Part shown: positions 17,617-25,365 of the stretch, piece after piece
Numbering within the stretch: position 1 is the first letter of the stretch
Layout: each line of letters starts with the position of its first letter
Origin: CAADGY01 sp900696665
Lineage (GTDB): Bacteria > Acidobacteriota > Terriglobia > Bryobacterales > Bryobacteraceae
Direction: 5' to 3'
Assembly: GCA_035063885.1 (NCBI GenBank)
Contig: JAPSFM010000014.1
Coordinates: 1 to 64,000, forward strand
DNA: 64,000 bases
Translations under genes and position numbers: made by a program
The notes under the pieces: model-generated
Told to the model about the DNA's origin: nothing
Seen by the model: only the letters and a program-made list of their open reading frames with translations
The model's database searches: none

Positions 17617-18797
17617 AGCTGAAACCCTTCGTGACTGAATCCGGTGTCGATGCGCATAAAAACGTTGTTCCGTGTATTGAACCGGAAACCAAATCCCGCC
17701 GAAGCCTCTAAGTTGTGAAAATTCAGTTGGGATTTTCGCTGGAAGACTTTTCCGGCGTCAAAGAACAGAGCCATATCGAGGCCGCTAAAGGCCTCCCATC
17801 GATACTCGCCATTCAATACGAGGCTGTTGTCGCCATAGAAGCGGAAGGGCCGGAATCCCCGCACCGTATCAGATCCGCCAACAACCGGCTGCAGATAGAA
17901 AGGAACACGTTGATTTGGATTCTGGTATGTCAACTCTGTCATCGCGCGCAACGCGATCACACGCCGCTCGTTAAAAAACGGGAAATACTGCTGCACCTCG
18001 AGATGAACGTCGCGATAGGAGAAGTTCCCGGCGTCGTGATCTTTGTTGTAGCGGAACTGCGCGACGTAGTTCCCGCCTCTGCGCGGTCCTCCGGGGTTAT
18101 CTCTGTAATCAAATTGTGCAAACACAGCCCCTCTCAGGAAATCCGTCTGGCGGTCAATGCCCGGCGTCGTATCCGGGGTGTAGATTCGCTCCGCTGAAAC
18201 GAACCGGCGATCGGTTCCCGGCCCCACATTCACCTGGAGGTATTCTCCGCCGGCGCCCAGGCTCAAATGGCGGAACAGCTTTACCCCCGGCGTCACACGG
18301 TATGACGTGTCTTCCAGCCGATAGTTGCTACGCCCGTGCTTATCCGAATCCGGCCCCTGGCCGTAATAGTTAATTCCGGGGTAGTTCCGGTGGACCGCGT
18401 AAAAATTGACAAACACATGGTCGCCGGCCAGATGAGGCAACCGGAAATCGATGTCGTAAAGCTGGTAAGCCTTGAGGGAAGTACGCGCAGAAGCGCGGAT
18501 ATAAAGATTACCGTCACGAAGATCGCGCCGCAGATACTCCGGGCCAAACGCAAAACCCGATCCGGTTGTCAAACCTCCCAGCTTTACGCGGAAGCCGGCG
18601 ATGCCAGCCGTTAGCCGCTCCACAATTTCCTTATCTTTAATAAAATTGAGTGCGCGCTCCGCCGGGGACAGAACGTCCGGTTGCAACTCCTGAGCTTTCC
18701 TGGTCCGGGCCGCTTCAATTTCGGCTGCTCGCGTGTCTACCTCCGCGCCGGCGCTTACCGGAATCAGCAATACCGCAAAGATCATCAGCTTGAACAT
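17589..18797 (-). CDS. Omp85/BamA-like outer-membrane beta barrel without POTRA domains
   Basis: Outer-membrane protein of 402 residues. A signal peptide (MFKLMIFAVLLIPVSAGA) and a short helical segment (about 20-65) lead straight into a predicted barrel of alternating strands ending in Phe (LWLKFDNVF). GGSDTVRGFRPFRF near residue 310 matches the VRGF/Y motif of the surface-antigen (Omp85) barrel. There is no room for POTRA repeats, so it is a POTRA-less form rather than BamA or TamA. It sits inside a minus-strand block between exported kinase-like genes, which suggests that it secretes, anchors or gates them or their product. Function otherwise unknown. Confidence 0.82.
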   Translation of the reverse strand: MFKLMIFAVLLIPVSAGAEVDTRAAEIEAARTRKAQELQPDVLSPAERALNFIKDKEIVERLTAGIAGFRVKLGGLTTGSGFAFGPEYLRRDLRDGNLYIRASARTSLKAYQLYDIDFRLPHLAGDHVFVNFYAVHRNYPGINYYGQGPDSDKHGRSNYRLEDTSYRVTPGVKLFRHLSLGAGGEYLQVNVGPGTDRRFVSAERIYTPDTTPGIDRQTDFLRGAVFAQFDYRDNPGGPRRGGNYVAQFRYNKDHDAGNFSYRDVHLEVQQYFPFFNERRVIALRAMTELTYQNPNQRVPFYLQPVVGGSDTVRGFRPFRFYGDNSLVLNGEYRWEAFSGLDMALFFDAGKVFQRKSQLNFHNLEASAGFGFRFNTRNNVFMRIDTGFSHEGFQLWLKFDNVF

Positions 18798-18839
18798 TTA
18801 TACGGGCTCCGGCTGGCACAACGTAAAAATTTATGACGT

Positions 18840-19682
18840 TTATGGAATGGTGGCGTGCGGGGTCTCCCGGATGACACCAGTCAGTACAACGTACCGCCCC
18901 TTTTGCGCTATAGCCTGATCGAAGTATTTCACGATCAGATCACGGCGGGCAAGCAGCGCATCGACAGCCTTGCTTGAAATCCAGGGTTCGAGCGAGGCCG
19001 TTAGTACTGGCCGCTCCAGCTTGCGCAATGCGTTAAGCAACCTCTCGCTGATGCGTTCGAGCACCCCGGGATCACGCAAAACAGGATCTTCCCGAAAAGC
19101 ACGGGTATGATCGATAGCCCAAATTGTCCAGTCCTTCGCAATCAGCAGGTTTCCCTGATTTCTATCGGTGTTATGGATCAGTTGGTCGAAGACCCTGATA
19201 TCGTCCATCTGGTGTGTCCAACGGTTCGGGTCCGGTGGTTCCTGCCGCTTCTGTTTTCGATCCAGTTCCGTCAGAATCACATCGTCCACCCACCAAGTGA
19301 AGGACCCCGGCTTCCCGTCAACGGTACGCTCGACAGAGACCGGAACGTTTTCCATGCCTAGTATGCGAGCGAGGCGGTAACCGGCGATGTTGAACTTATA
19401 GCTATCTCGAAAATTCTTCTCGATGCCGGACTTCCCACGAAAGATCGGCTTATAAACATCGATCGTCTGTACGTGCACGTCGTGGGTGATGCGCCCGTCG
19501 GAGAGCACGGCTTTTTCCGTACCTGTTGTTCCCGTTGTAAGTCTTACGATCTTTTGAATCTTAGCAGTTTTCAGAAACTCTTCCTTTTCCCGGTCCCTCA
19601 GTCCGGTTTCTCCGGATGCCCGCGCCAGCAGGATAACCGCGGCGAGAACTGCAGTGGTGATAATTGTAGTCTTCAGCCCCAT
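18840..19682 (-). CDS. Exported PI3/4-kinase- or HipA-like fold protein
   Basis: 280 residues with an N-terminal signal or anchor helix (about 5-22) and no lipobox. The core resembles bacterial PI3/PI4-kinase-like proteins: Lys78 in DVYKPIFRG, an alpha-C-like helix (SYKFNIAGYRLARILG), the catalytic-loop-like LIHNTDRNQGNLLI with Asp173 and Asn178, and the metal-binding AIDHTRAF with Asp191. It is the first gene of the four-gene minus-strand block; 42 bases separate it from the Omp85-like gene. Its motif order differs from the two large paralogues (DRNxGN and DH rather than HxD and DFG). A phosphotransfer role is inferred, not shown. Confidence 0.75.
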   Translation of the reverse strand: MGLKTTIITTAVLAAVILLARASGETGLRDREKEEFLKTAKIQKIVRLTTGTTGTEKAVLSDGRITHDVHVQTIDVYKPIFRGKSGIEKNFRDSYKFNIAGYRLARILGMENVPVSVERTVDGKPGSFTWWVDDVILTELDRKQKRQEPPDPNRWTHQMDDIRVFDQLIHNTDRNQGNLLIAKDWTIWAIDHTRAFREDPVLRDPGVLERISERLLNALRKLERPVLTASLEPWISSKAVDALLARRDLIVKYFDQAIAQKGRYVVLTGVIRETPHATIP

Positions 19683-19837
19683 ATCGAGATCTTAGGCAAT
19701 CTAGCGTCCAACCAGAACCGCTTCCGGAGGTCTCTGAGATCTCTAATGTTACACGCGTAAAACGCAAGCCTTCTGACGAATGATTTACAACATCACAACA
19801 GTTCCCCACCAGACCCGAATTTAGAATCGAAAATGCG

Positions 19838-20341
19838 ATGCTACAAGCTACTGAGGAAAAGGCTTCCGGCCGCAGGGCTCTTCTGGTTTCCGCCATCTAC
19901 GGCGTGTGGGGTTTGGTAGCCGCCGCGCTAGGCGCTCCGGCGGCCGTATACCTGCTGTTTCCGCCACGCACCAAAAAAGTCGAGGAGTGGATCGAGGCCG
20001 GCCGCGCCGACAGCTTACGGTTGAGAGTTCCCGAGGAGTTGGTGTTCAGGCGAAACCGCGTCGACGGGTGGAAAGTGACCAGCGACAAAACCAGCGCATG
20101 GGTGGTAAAGATGGCGCCGGGCCACGTCGTAGCTTTCGCTCCCCAATGCACGCACCTTGGTTGTGCCTATCACTGGGACGAGCAGAAGCAGCAGTTCCTG
20201 TGTCCCTGCCACACGTCGACGTTCTCTTTGGATGGAAGCGTAACCAGCGGTCCCGCGCCTCGTGCGTTGGACCGGTTCGAATCCCGTATCGCGGACGGCA
20301 AAATTCTGATCGGCGCCGTCCGGCGGTCCGGGCATGCCTGA
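19838..20341 (+). CDS. Rieske 2Fe-2S protein of a cytochrome bc complex
   Basis: Membrane-anchored Rieske subunit that takes an electron from quinol and passes it to a c-type haem. One transmembrane helix (about 16-40) is followed by the soluble domain with both cluster-binding loops: CTHLGC (Cys104, His106, Cys109) and CPCH (Cys122, Cys124, His125). GSVTSGPAPR is the usual loop after the second box. The gene overlaps the cytochrome b gene by 8 bases (20334-20341), so the two subunits are made together. The assembled complex would reduce periplasmic cytochrome c or an alternative acceptor. Confidence 0.95.
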   Translation: MLQATEEKASGRRALLVSAIYGVWGLVAAALGAPAAVYLLFPPRTKKVEEWIEAGRADSLRLRVPEELVFRRNRVDGWKVTSDKTSAWVVKMAPGHVVAFAPQCTHLGCAYHWDEQKQQFLCPCHTSTFSLDGSVTSGPAPRALDRFESRIADGKILIGAVRRSGHA

Positions 20342-21959
20342 AATGAAGCGCCGCATCGGAGACTGGCTGGAACACCGGACGGGCATTGAGACCGCCGTAC
20401 GGAATTTCCTCTACGAGGAAATTCCGGCGTCGAGCGGCTGGCACCAGGTGTTCGGAAGCATCGCCCTGTTTCTTTTCCTGGTGCAGGCATTCACCGGCAT
20501 CCTGCTTGCATTCAACTACGCCCCGACACCGGGCGAAGCCTATAACAGCCTGAAATACATTGTCACGGAACTGACCGGCGGCGTCATGGTTCGCGGCCTG
20601 CATCACTGGGGCGCCAGCATGATGATCGTGGTGGTCGTGCTGCACATGGCGCAGGTTTTTCTGTATGGCGCTTACAAGAAACCGCGCGAAGCAACCTGGG
20701 GCGTGGGCGTCGTCCTGCTTCTGCTGACGCTGGCCTACGGGCTGACAGGCTACCTGCTTCCCTGGGATAACCGCGCGTATTGGGGTACGGTGGTAGCCAC
20801 CGAAATCGCGGCGAAAGCCCCGTTGGTGGGCCCTTACCTCCAAAGATTGACGGCGAGCGAAAACGGCATTGGCGTGGTCACCTTCGCCCGCTTCTATGCT
20901 TTGCATGTCCTGTTGCTGCCGCCGGCCACCATGATCCTCATCGCCATCCATGTTTATCTGGTGAGGAAGCACGGCGTCGCTCCGGCGCCGGATGAAAAGG
21001 CGCCGCGGAAACGGTTTTTCCCGGAGCAGGTCTTCCGCGATACGATGGCGATTTTTTGCGCTTTCGTCATTCTGTTCGCGCTCGCCGTAGCAGTCAGAGT
21101 TCCGCTGGGCCGCCTGGCGGATCCCACAGATAGTTCATTTGTCCCGCGCCCGGACTGGTATTTTCTGTTTCTGTTTCAGATCCTCAAATTCTTCGATGGT
21201 CCGCTTGAAGTATTCGGCAGCGTGGTGTTACCCGCAGTGGCCGTGCTTCTGCTGTTCCTGGTTCCGTTTCTGGACCGTACTCCCGCGGTACGGGTGACGC
21301 GGCGCACATTCGCCATGTCGGTAGTCGTCTTGGCGGCGCTGGGGTGGGCCGGGTTGACCGTCGCGGCTATTGCGACTACTCCGAAACAGGTGGAGGTCGC
21401 CGAAGCCGGCGGACCGCAGGACTGGCAGCAACTCTCCCCGGAGGAGTTGGCTGGTATCGGGTATTTCCGGCGGGAGAACTGCGCCAGTTGCCATTCGCTC
21501 GCGGGCGGCGGCTCCAGCATCGGCCCGAACCTGACCGCCACGTCCATCCGTAAATCGGCGGCGTGGATGATTGAGCACTTCAAGAACCCCGCTCACTTGG
21601 TTCCCGGCACCTCCATGCCGCCCATTCAACTCAACGATTCGCAGTTGAACGCGCTGGCGGCCTTCCTGCTAAAACTGAACCCGTCGAATGCGGCCGCACT
21701 CCAATCCGCACCCGAGGTTGTGGTGGATGGGGCGATGATTTATCAGAGCCGCCGTTGCGGCGCGTGTCACCAGATCAACGGCGTGGGAATGAAGCTGGGT
21801 CCACCGCTCGACGGGTTGGGCAAGCGGCGCACACGGGAATGGGTTATCGAACATTTTCTGGACCCGCAGAAGCTCTCTCCCGGCACCATCATGCCCCCGT
21901 ATAGGTTCAATAACCGGGAAATGGACCATATCACTTCGTATCTGATGATGCTGAAGTGA
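20334..21959 (+). CDS. Cytochrome b of bc complex fused to two cytochrome c domains
   Basis: 541 residues. The N-terminal part is full-length cytochrome b (cyt b6 plus subunit IV type) with haem ligands His90/His104 and His191/His206; the 15-residue step in the second pair is the b6f-type spacing. The quinol-oxidation motif is PDWY (273-276), a variant linked to low-potential menaquinone systems. After a further helix (about 328-347) come two c-type haem domains: CASCH (383-387) with Met428 in GTSMPP, and CGACH (475-479) with Met520 in GTIMPP. This fusion would replace a separate cytochrome c1 or f. No other complex subunit lies in the window. Confidence 0.93.
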   Translation: MPEMKRRIGDWLEHRTGIETAVRNFLYEEIPASSGWHQVFGSIALFLFLVQAFTGILLAFNYAPTPGEAYNSLKYIVTELTGGVMVRGLHHWGASMMIVVVVLHMAQVFLYGAYKKPREATWGVGVVLLLLTLAYGLTGYLLPWDNRAYWGTVVATEIAAKAPLVGPYLQRLTASENGIGVVTFARFYALHVLLLPPATMILIAIHVYLVRKHGVAPAPDEKAPRKRFFPEQVFRDTMAIFCAFVILFALAVAVRVPLGRLADPTDSSFVPRPDWYFLFLFQILKFFDGPLEVFGSVVLPAVAVLLLFLVPFLDRTPAVRVTRRTFAMSVVVLAALGWAGLTVAAIATTPKQVEVAEAGGPQDWQQLSPEELAGIGYFRRENCASCHSLAGGGSSIGPNLTATSIRKSAAWMIEHFKNPAHLVPGTSMPPIQLNDSQLNALAAFLLKLNPSNAAALQSAPEVVVDGAMIYQSRRCGACHQINGVGMKLGPPLDGLGKRRTREWVIEHFLDPQKLSPGTIMPPYRFNNREMDHITSYLMMLK

Positions 21960-21973
21960 GAGCACACACGTGT

Positions 21974-22804
21974 TTAGAAATGCATGCCGCCCCCGCAGAT
22001 CAATACTTCCCCGGTGACGTAATCCGACAGGGTAGAACAGAAGAACAGTACAGCGCCGGCGGCTTCTTCAGGCGTTCCCAGCCGGCCGAGTGGACACTGG
22101 GACCGGGCTGCTTCGAGGACTTCGGGCCTGACGCCGACGGGTATATTCCGTCCCTGTACTTCGATACTTGGCGCCTGGCTAGTGCGCGGCTGGATGAGCC
22201 GTGTCTCGATCAGACCGAAGCCGACGGCGTTCACGTTGACGTTGTAGCGGCCCCACTCCTTCGCGAGCGTCTTCGTCAATCCAATGACCGCCGCTTTGCC
22301 GGAAGAGTATCCGGACTGGCCCGGATTGCCGTCCGTCCCGGAAATGGAGGTGATGTTGACCACCTTCCGCATCACCCGCCTGCCCGCGGCCGATTCCTTC
22401 TTTGCCGTTTCCCGAAGCCAGGCGGAGGCGGCGCGCAGCACACGGAACGGAGCCACCACGTGGATGTCCAGCATTGCCTGGAACTGCTCATCGGTGGTCT
22501 TCTGAATGACGTTGTCCCACGTATACCCGGCGTTGTTAACGATGATATCGAGGGAACCCAACCGGCCGAGCGTGGCATCGACGAGTTGTTGTGGAAACTC
22601 CGGGGTGGTGATGTCGCCCGCGAGGTATTCCACGTTCGCCCCGACCCCGGATAGAGAGCCGCAAGCCTCTCGCGCCATCGTTTCATCGGCATCGTTGATC
22701 ATCACCGACGCACCGGCCGATGCAAGACTGGACGCAATCGCCCGTCCGATTCCTCTACCGGCCCCGGTAACCAGGGCGCTTCTACCCTTCAGCGTAAACG
22801 GCAT
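21974..22804 (-). CDS. SDR family oxidoreductase, FabG-like
   Basis: Short-chain dehydrogenase of 276 residues. TGAGRGIGRA is the NAD(P)-binding Gly motif, NNAG the structural Asn motif, and the active site is Ser in ITSISG with YSSGK (Tyr-x-x-x-Lys). The C-terminus ends in the usual GEVLICGGG. I choose the ATG at 22804, with AGGA eight bases upstream, over a GTG at 22819. A 30-residue insertion around TSQAPSIEVQGRNIP and a longer linker after NNAG make it atypical for housekeeping FabG, so it is more likely a specialised 3-oxoacyl or alcohol dehydrogenase. It converges with the cytochrome b gene, 14 bases apart. Confidence 0.88.
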   Translation of the reverse strand: MPFTLKGRSALVTGAGRGIGRAIASSLASAGASVMINDADETMAREACGSLSGVGANVEYLAGDITTPEFPQQLVDATLGRLGSLDIIVNNAGYTWDNVIQKTTDEQFQAMLDIHVVAPFRVLRAASAWLRETAKKESAAGRRVMRKVVNITSISGTDGNPGQSGYSSGKAAVIGLTKTLAKEWGRYNVNVNAVGFGLIETRLIQPRTSQAPSIEVQGRNIPVGVRPEVLEAARSQCPLGRLGTPEEAAGAVLFFCSTLSDYVTGEVLICGGGMHF

Positions 22805-22831
22805 AGCAATGTCCTGCACTGTGAGAACGGC

Positions 22832-23013
22832 TCACGATACGTGAACCGGCAGCGGCACCAGTTCAATCAGATCGGCGTCAACGCATTGCGCATCGGCCGC
22901 GCGTCCGGAAAATCGAACGCTTGCGTCACGGCGCCGGGAAAGTCGAGCGCCTCGGCCACCACCATTTCACCGGGCGCAGGCGGAAGGTAAAGCGCGACAT
23001 GGTACCGAAGCAT
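22832..23013 (-). pseudogene. HicB-like antitoxin remnant, frameshifted and internally deleted
   Basis: An ATG at 23013 opens a 48-codon frame (to 22867) that reads MLRYHVALYLPPAPGE, VVAEALDFPGAVTQAF and DFPDARPM, the N-terminal pattern of small HicB/UPF0150-like proteins. It then shifts frame; the next frame reads DADLIELVPLPVHVS to a TGA at 22834-22832, which looks like the end of the same family. The middle, with most of the usual helix, is missing. No HicA toxin partner is adjacent. I call it a remnant; a short functional peptide cannot be excluded. Confidence 0.45.
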
Positions 23014-23160
23014 ACGTTGATGATAGTACGCGGATTGCTACCCATGCACACACGGCGGGACCGCTCAGTCCACCTGGTTTTCTCCGGCTAGGAAATTACC
23101 TCCTTGAACATTGAAGTCACCTCTGCCGAAATCAGCCCGAGCTCATGATGAATAGAATTT

Positions 23161-23700
23161 TCAAAAGCGACGAGATTTGCGGCGCGTCAGGAACCAAGCC
23201 GCAGCGCCCATCGCAGCGGCCGCCTGCGCCGCAATTGCCGGCGAGCGGAACAGGAAGAAATACTGTAGCGCCACTTCTGCTGCATGCCTTTCGAGTAGGT
23301 GTCCAGGCGGGCGACGCGATCGGATGTAAGATCGAACGCTCCAAGATCGTACGGATCCTCTCCTGTAGCGTCTCTTCCTCATACGTCGTGCAAGCGGCCC
23401 GACAGTCCCAGAAACTCCTGCCCGGTAAGGCTGTCGTAAAGGAAGGCTCGGGAACGTAGCCGATGTGCTGTTTTGCATCGGCGGTCCGTTCCGGCATCGG
23501 GACCCCATCACGGCAATCCTTCCGGCCAGGGGAGCCAGAATGCCGGTGAGCAGCTTGAGCGCCGTGCTCTTTCCAGCGCCGTTGAGGCCGAGCAAACCGG
23601 CAACGTCCGCTTTGTTCAGTGTGAAGGAGATGTCGTGCAGCACCTCCGTGCCGTCGTAGCAGAAAACGACGTTCTCAACTTCGACGACAGGCTCCGGCGT
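23161..23700 (-). pseudogene. Decayed ABC transporter: ATPase start fused to permease end
   Basis: The plain reading VENVVFCYDGTEVLHDISF followed by GLLGLNGAGKST (Walker A) and KLLTGILAPLAGRIAVMG is an ABC ATPase. After that the coding signal jumps frames several times: HIGYVPE, LYDSLTGQEFLGLSGRLHD, EEETLQERIRTILER, and a TYSKGMQQK signature motif all lie in different frames. It then runs into FFLFRSPAIAAQAAAAMG and AAWFLTRRKSRRF, which looks like the last helix and tail of an ABC permease. There is no start codon in front of the first block. At least three frameshifts plus an internal deletion make this a dead gene. Confidence 0.8.
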
Positions 23701-23705
23701 AAATC

Positions 23706-25133
23706 CTATACCTTGGGCCGCTGCCGGTGGAATTCCGTAACGTTTTGAAACTGGTTTCCGATTTGGAGAATCAAGTTCTCATTGAACGGGCGGGTGACAA
23801 GCGACACGGCAACGGGCATGCCCTCGGCGAAGCCGCACGGCAGGATGAGTTCGGGTAAGCCGGCGAGGTTCCCCATCGTGTTCAGATCGCGATTGCCCCT
23901 CGGTTTCGGTTTGGGCCGGGGTTGGGATGGGTCATCGAGAGCCTGCGTGATTTTGCTTGCGATTCCGAACAGGCTAGGCGCAAGCATGGCGTCCACCTCG
24001 CCAAAGAGGCGCCGCGCCTCGTCCTGCATTCTCCTGCGTACGCGCATGGCTTTGAGATAGCTGGAAGCCTTCACCTCCAGCCCGGCTTTGAGCCCGGCGA
24101 TCTGCTTGCGGTCTTCGAGTTGATCGACACGGCCGTCGCGGATCAGCGGTTCAAAGATCGCAGAGCCTTCCGTGCCGACAACTGTGCCGGCCACCATGCT
24201 GTAGGGCAGTTCGGGCAGCCTTATTTCCTTCAGTTGAACACCCAGCCCGCGTACCACTTCGAGAGCTTTTGCAAACGCGGGGCGTGCCGCCGGATACGCC
24301 AGTTCTTCAAAATCTTCCGGCGCGTATCCGACACGTATGTCGCTGAGTTTTTTCACGTACTGCGGCGCGTAATAAAAACCCCTGCCGGCCGAACCGGGGT
24401 CGTTGGAATCGCCGCCCGCGATCGCTTGCAGCACCAGACCGCAATCCTCCGCGGACCGGCACATCGGCCCGAGTTTATCCATTGTCCAGGAAAGCGCCAT
24501 CGCGCCATAACGGCTTACATATCCATAGGTAGGTCGCAGGCCGGTGACGCCGCAGTAGGCGCAAGGCGTGACGATGGACCCCCACGTCTCCGACCCAATG
24601 GCAAACGGGACCAAAGCCGCGGCGACGGCGCTACCCGATCCGCTAGACGAGCCACCCGACCAGCGGGTCCGGTCCCAAGGGTTGAGCCCGGGACCCTGGA
24701 GAGAAGCCGATGCATAGCGGTAGCCTCCGCCTCCCGCCAGCTCCACCATGGACAACTTTCCGATAAGGATGGCACGCGCGCGCTGGAGGCGGTTCACGAC
24801 AGTGGCGTTGTAGTCGAACACCTGCGCGGCGAAGGGTCGCGCGCCCCACGTGGTGACACTACCGGCGACAGCGAGCAGATCTTTCGCTCCGCAGGGGATG
24901 CCCTGAAGAGGGCCGCGAAACCGCTTCCGGCGGAGGTCGTCATCCACCTTCCGGGCCTGGCGCATTGCGTCTTCCCGCAGCGATAGAGCGAGGGCGTTGT
25001 AGCGCGGACCCAGCTTCTCCAGGCGATCGCAGAAGGCGCGCGTCAACTCTACGCAGGAGAACTCACGCGCGCGCAACTTCGCACTGAGCTCGCCGATGGT
25101 GGCGAAGAAGATGTCTTCCGTGAATTCGGGCAT
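23706..25133 (-). CDS. Amidase-signature hydrolase (GatA-like)
   Basis: 475-residue amidase-signature enzyme that hydrolyses an amide or related C-N bond. The Ser-cisSer-Lys triad is visible: Lys in IPCGAKDLLA, the Gly/Ser-rich core RWSGGSSSGSGSAVAAAL with the cis-Ser, and the nucleophile Ser in SETWGSIV. The usual DTGGSIR reads ETWGSIV here. It is not GatA of the tRNA amidotransferase in context: no gatB or gatC is near. It follows a 64-residue Tat-like mini protein by 6 bases and is probably co-transcribed with it. The substrate is unknown; the ABC remnant lies just downstream. Confidence 0.9.
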   Translation of the reverse strand: MPEFTEDIFFATIGELSAKLRAREFSCVELTRAFCDRLEKLGPRYNALALSLREDAMRQARKVDDDLRRKRFRGPLQGIPCGAKDLLAVAGSVTTWGARPFAAQVFDYNATVVNRLQRARAILIGKLSMVELAGGGGYRYASASLQGPGLNPWDRTRWSGGSSSGSGSAVAAALVPFAIGSETWGSIVTPCAYCGVTGLRPTYGYVSRYGAMALSWTMDKLGPMCRSAEDCGLVLQAIAGGDSNDPGSAGRGFYYAPQYVKKLSDIRVGYAPEDFEELAYPAARPAFAKALEVVRGLGVQLKEIRLPELPYSMVAGTVVGTEGSAIFEPLIRDGRVDQLEDRKQIAGLKAGLEVKASSYLKAMRVRRRMQDEARRLFGEVDAMLAPSLFGIASKITQALDDPSQPRPKPKPRGNRDLNTMGNLAGLPELILPCGFAEGMPVAVSLVTRPFNENLILQIGNQFQNVTEFHRQRPKV

Positions 25134-25139
25134 CTTGGT

Positions 25140-25334
25140 TCAAGCCCTGAACTGAAACGCCGGTTCCGTGGAAAGGGGAATATCGAAATCCGACAACCTC
25201 TCGCCAGTATCCCGGACGCCTTTGAGGGCACGCTCCAAATCGTCCAGGGGTTCAGCGTTTGTCTTCCGCTGCGCCTGCGCCACGGATACGGCAGCGAGGC
25301 CGGCCGCCAGTTCACGGCGTGTGAGCTTTTTCAT
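25140..25334 (-). CDS. Small Tat-signal-like protein preceding the amidase
   Basis: 64 residues beginning MKKLTRRELAAGLAAVSVAQAQ, which is a twin-arginine-like export signal, followed by only about 40 mature residues (DDLERALKGVRDTGERL, then DFDIPLSTEPAFQFRA). The stop lies 6 bases before the amidase ATG. It may be a small exported partner of the amidase, or a detached signal/leader segment of an ancestral longer protein. No known domain. Confidence 0.65.
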   Translation of the reverse strand: MKKLTRRELAAGLAAVSVAQAQRKTNAEPLDDLERALKGVRDTGERLSDFDIPLSTEPAFQFRA

Positions 25335-25365
25335 TCAGTAGCTATTATGCACAGACGCAACGGGA

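Noticed and set aside
23922..24986. 354-residue plus-strand frame
   Set aside because: Opposite strand of the amidase; Arg/His-rich shadow.
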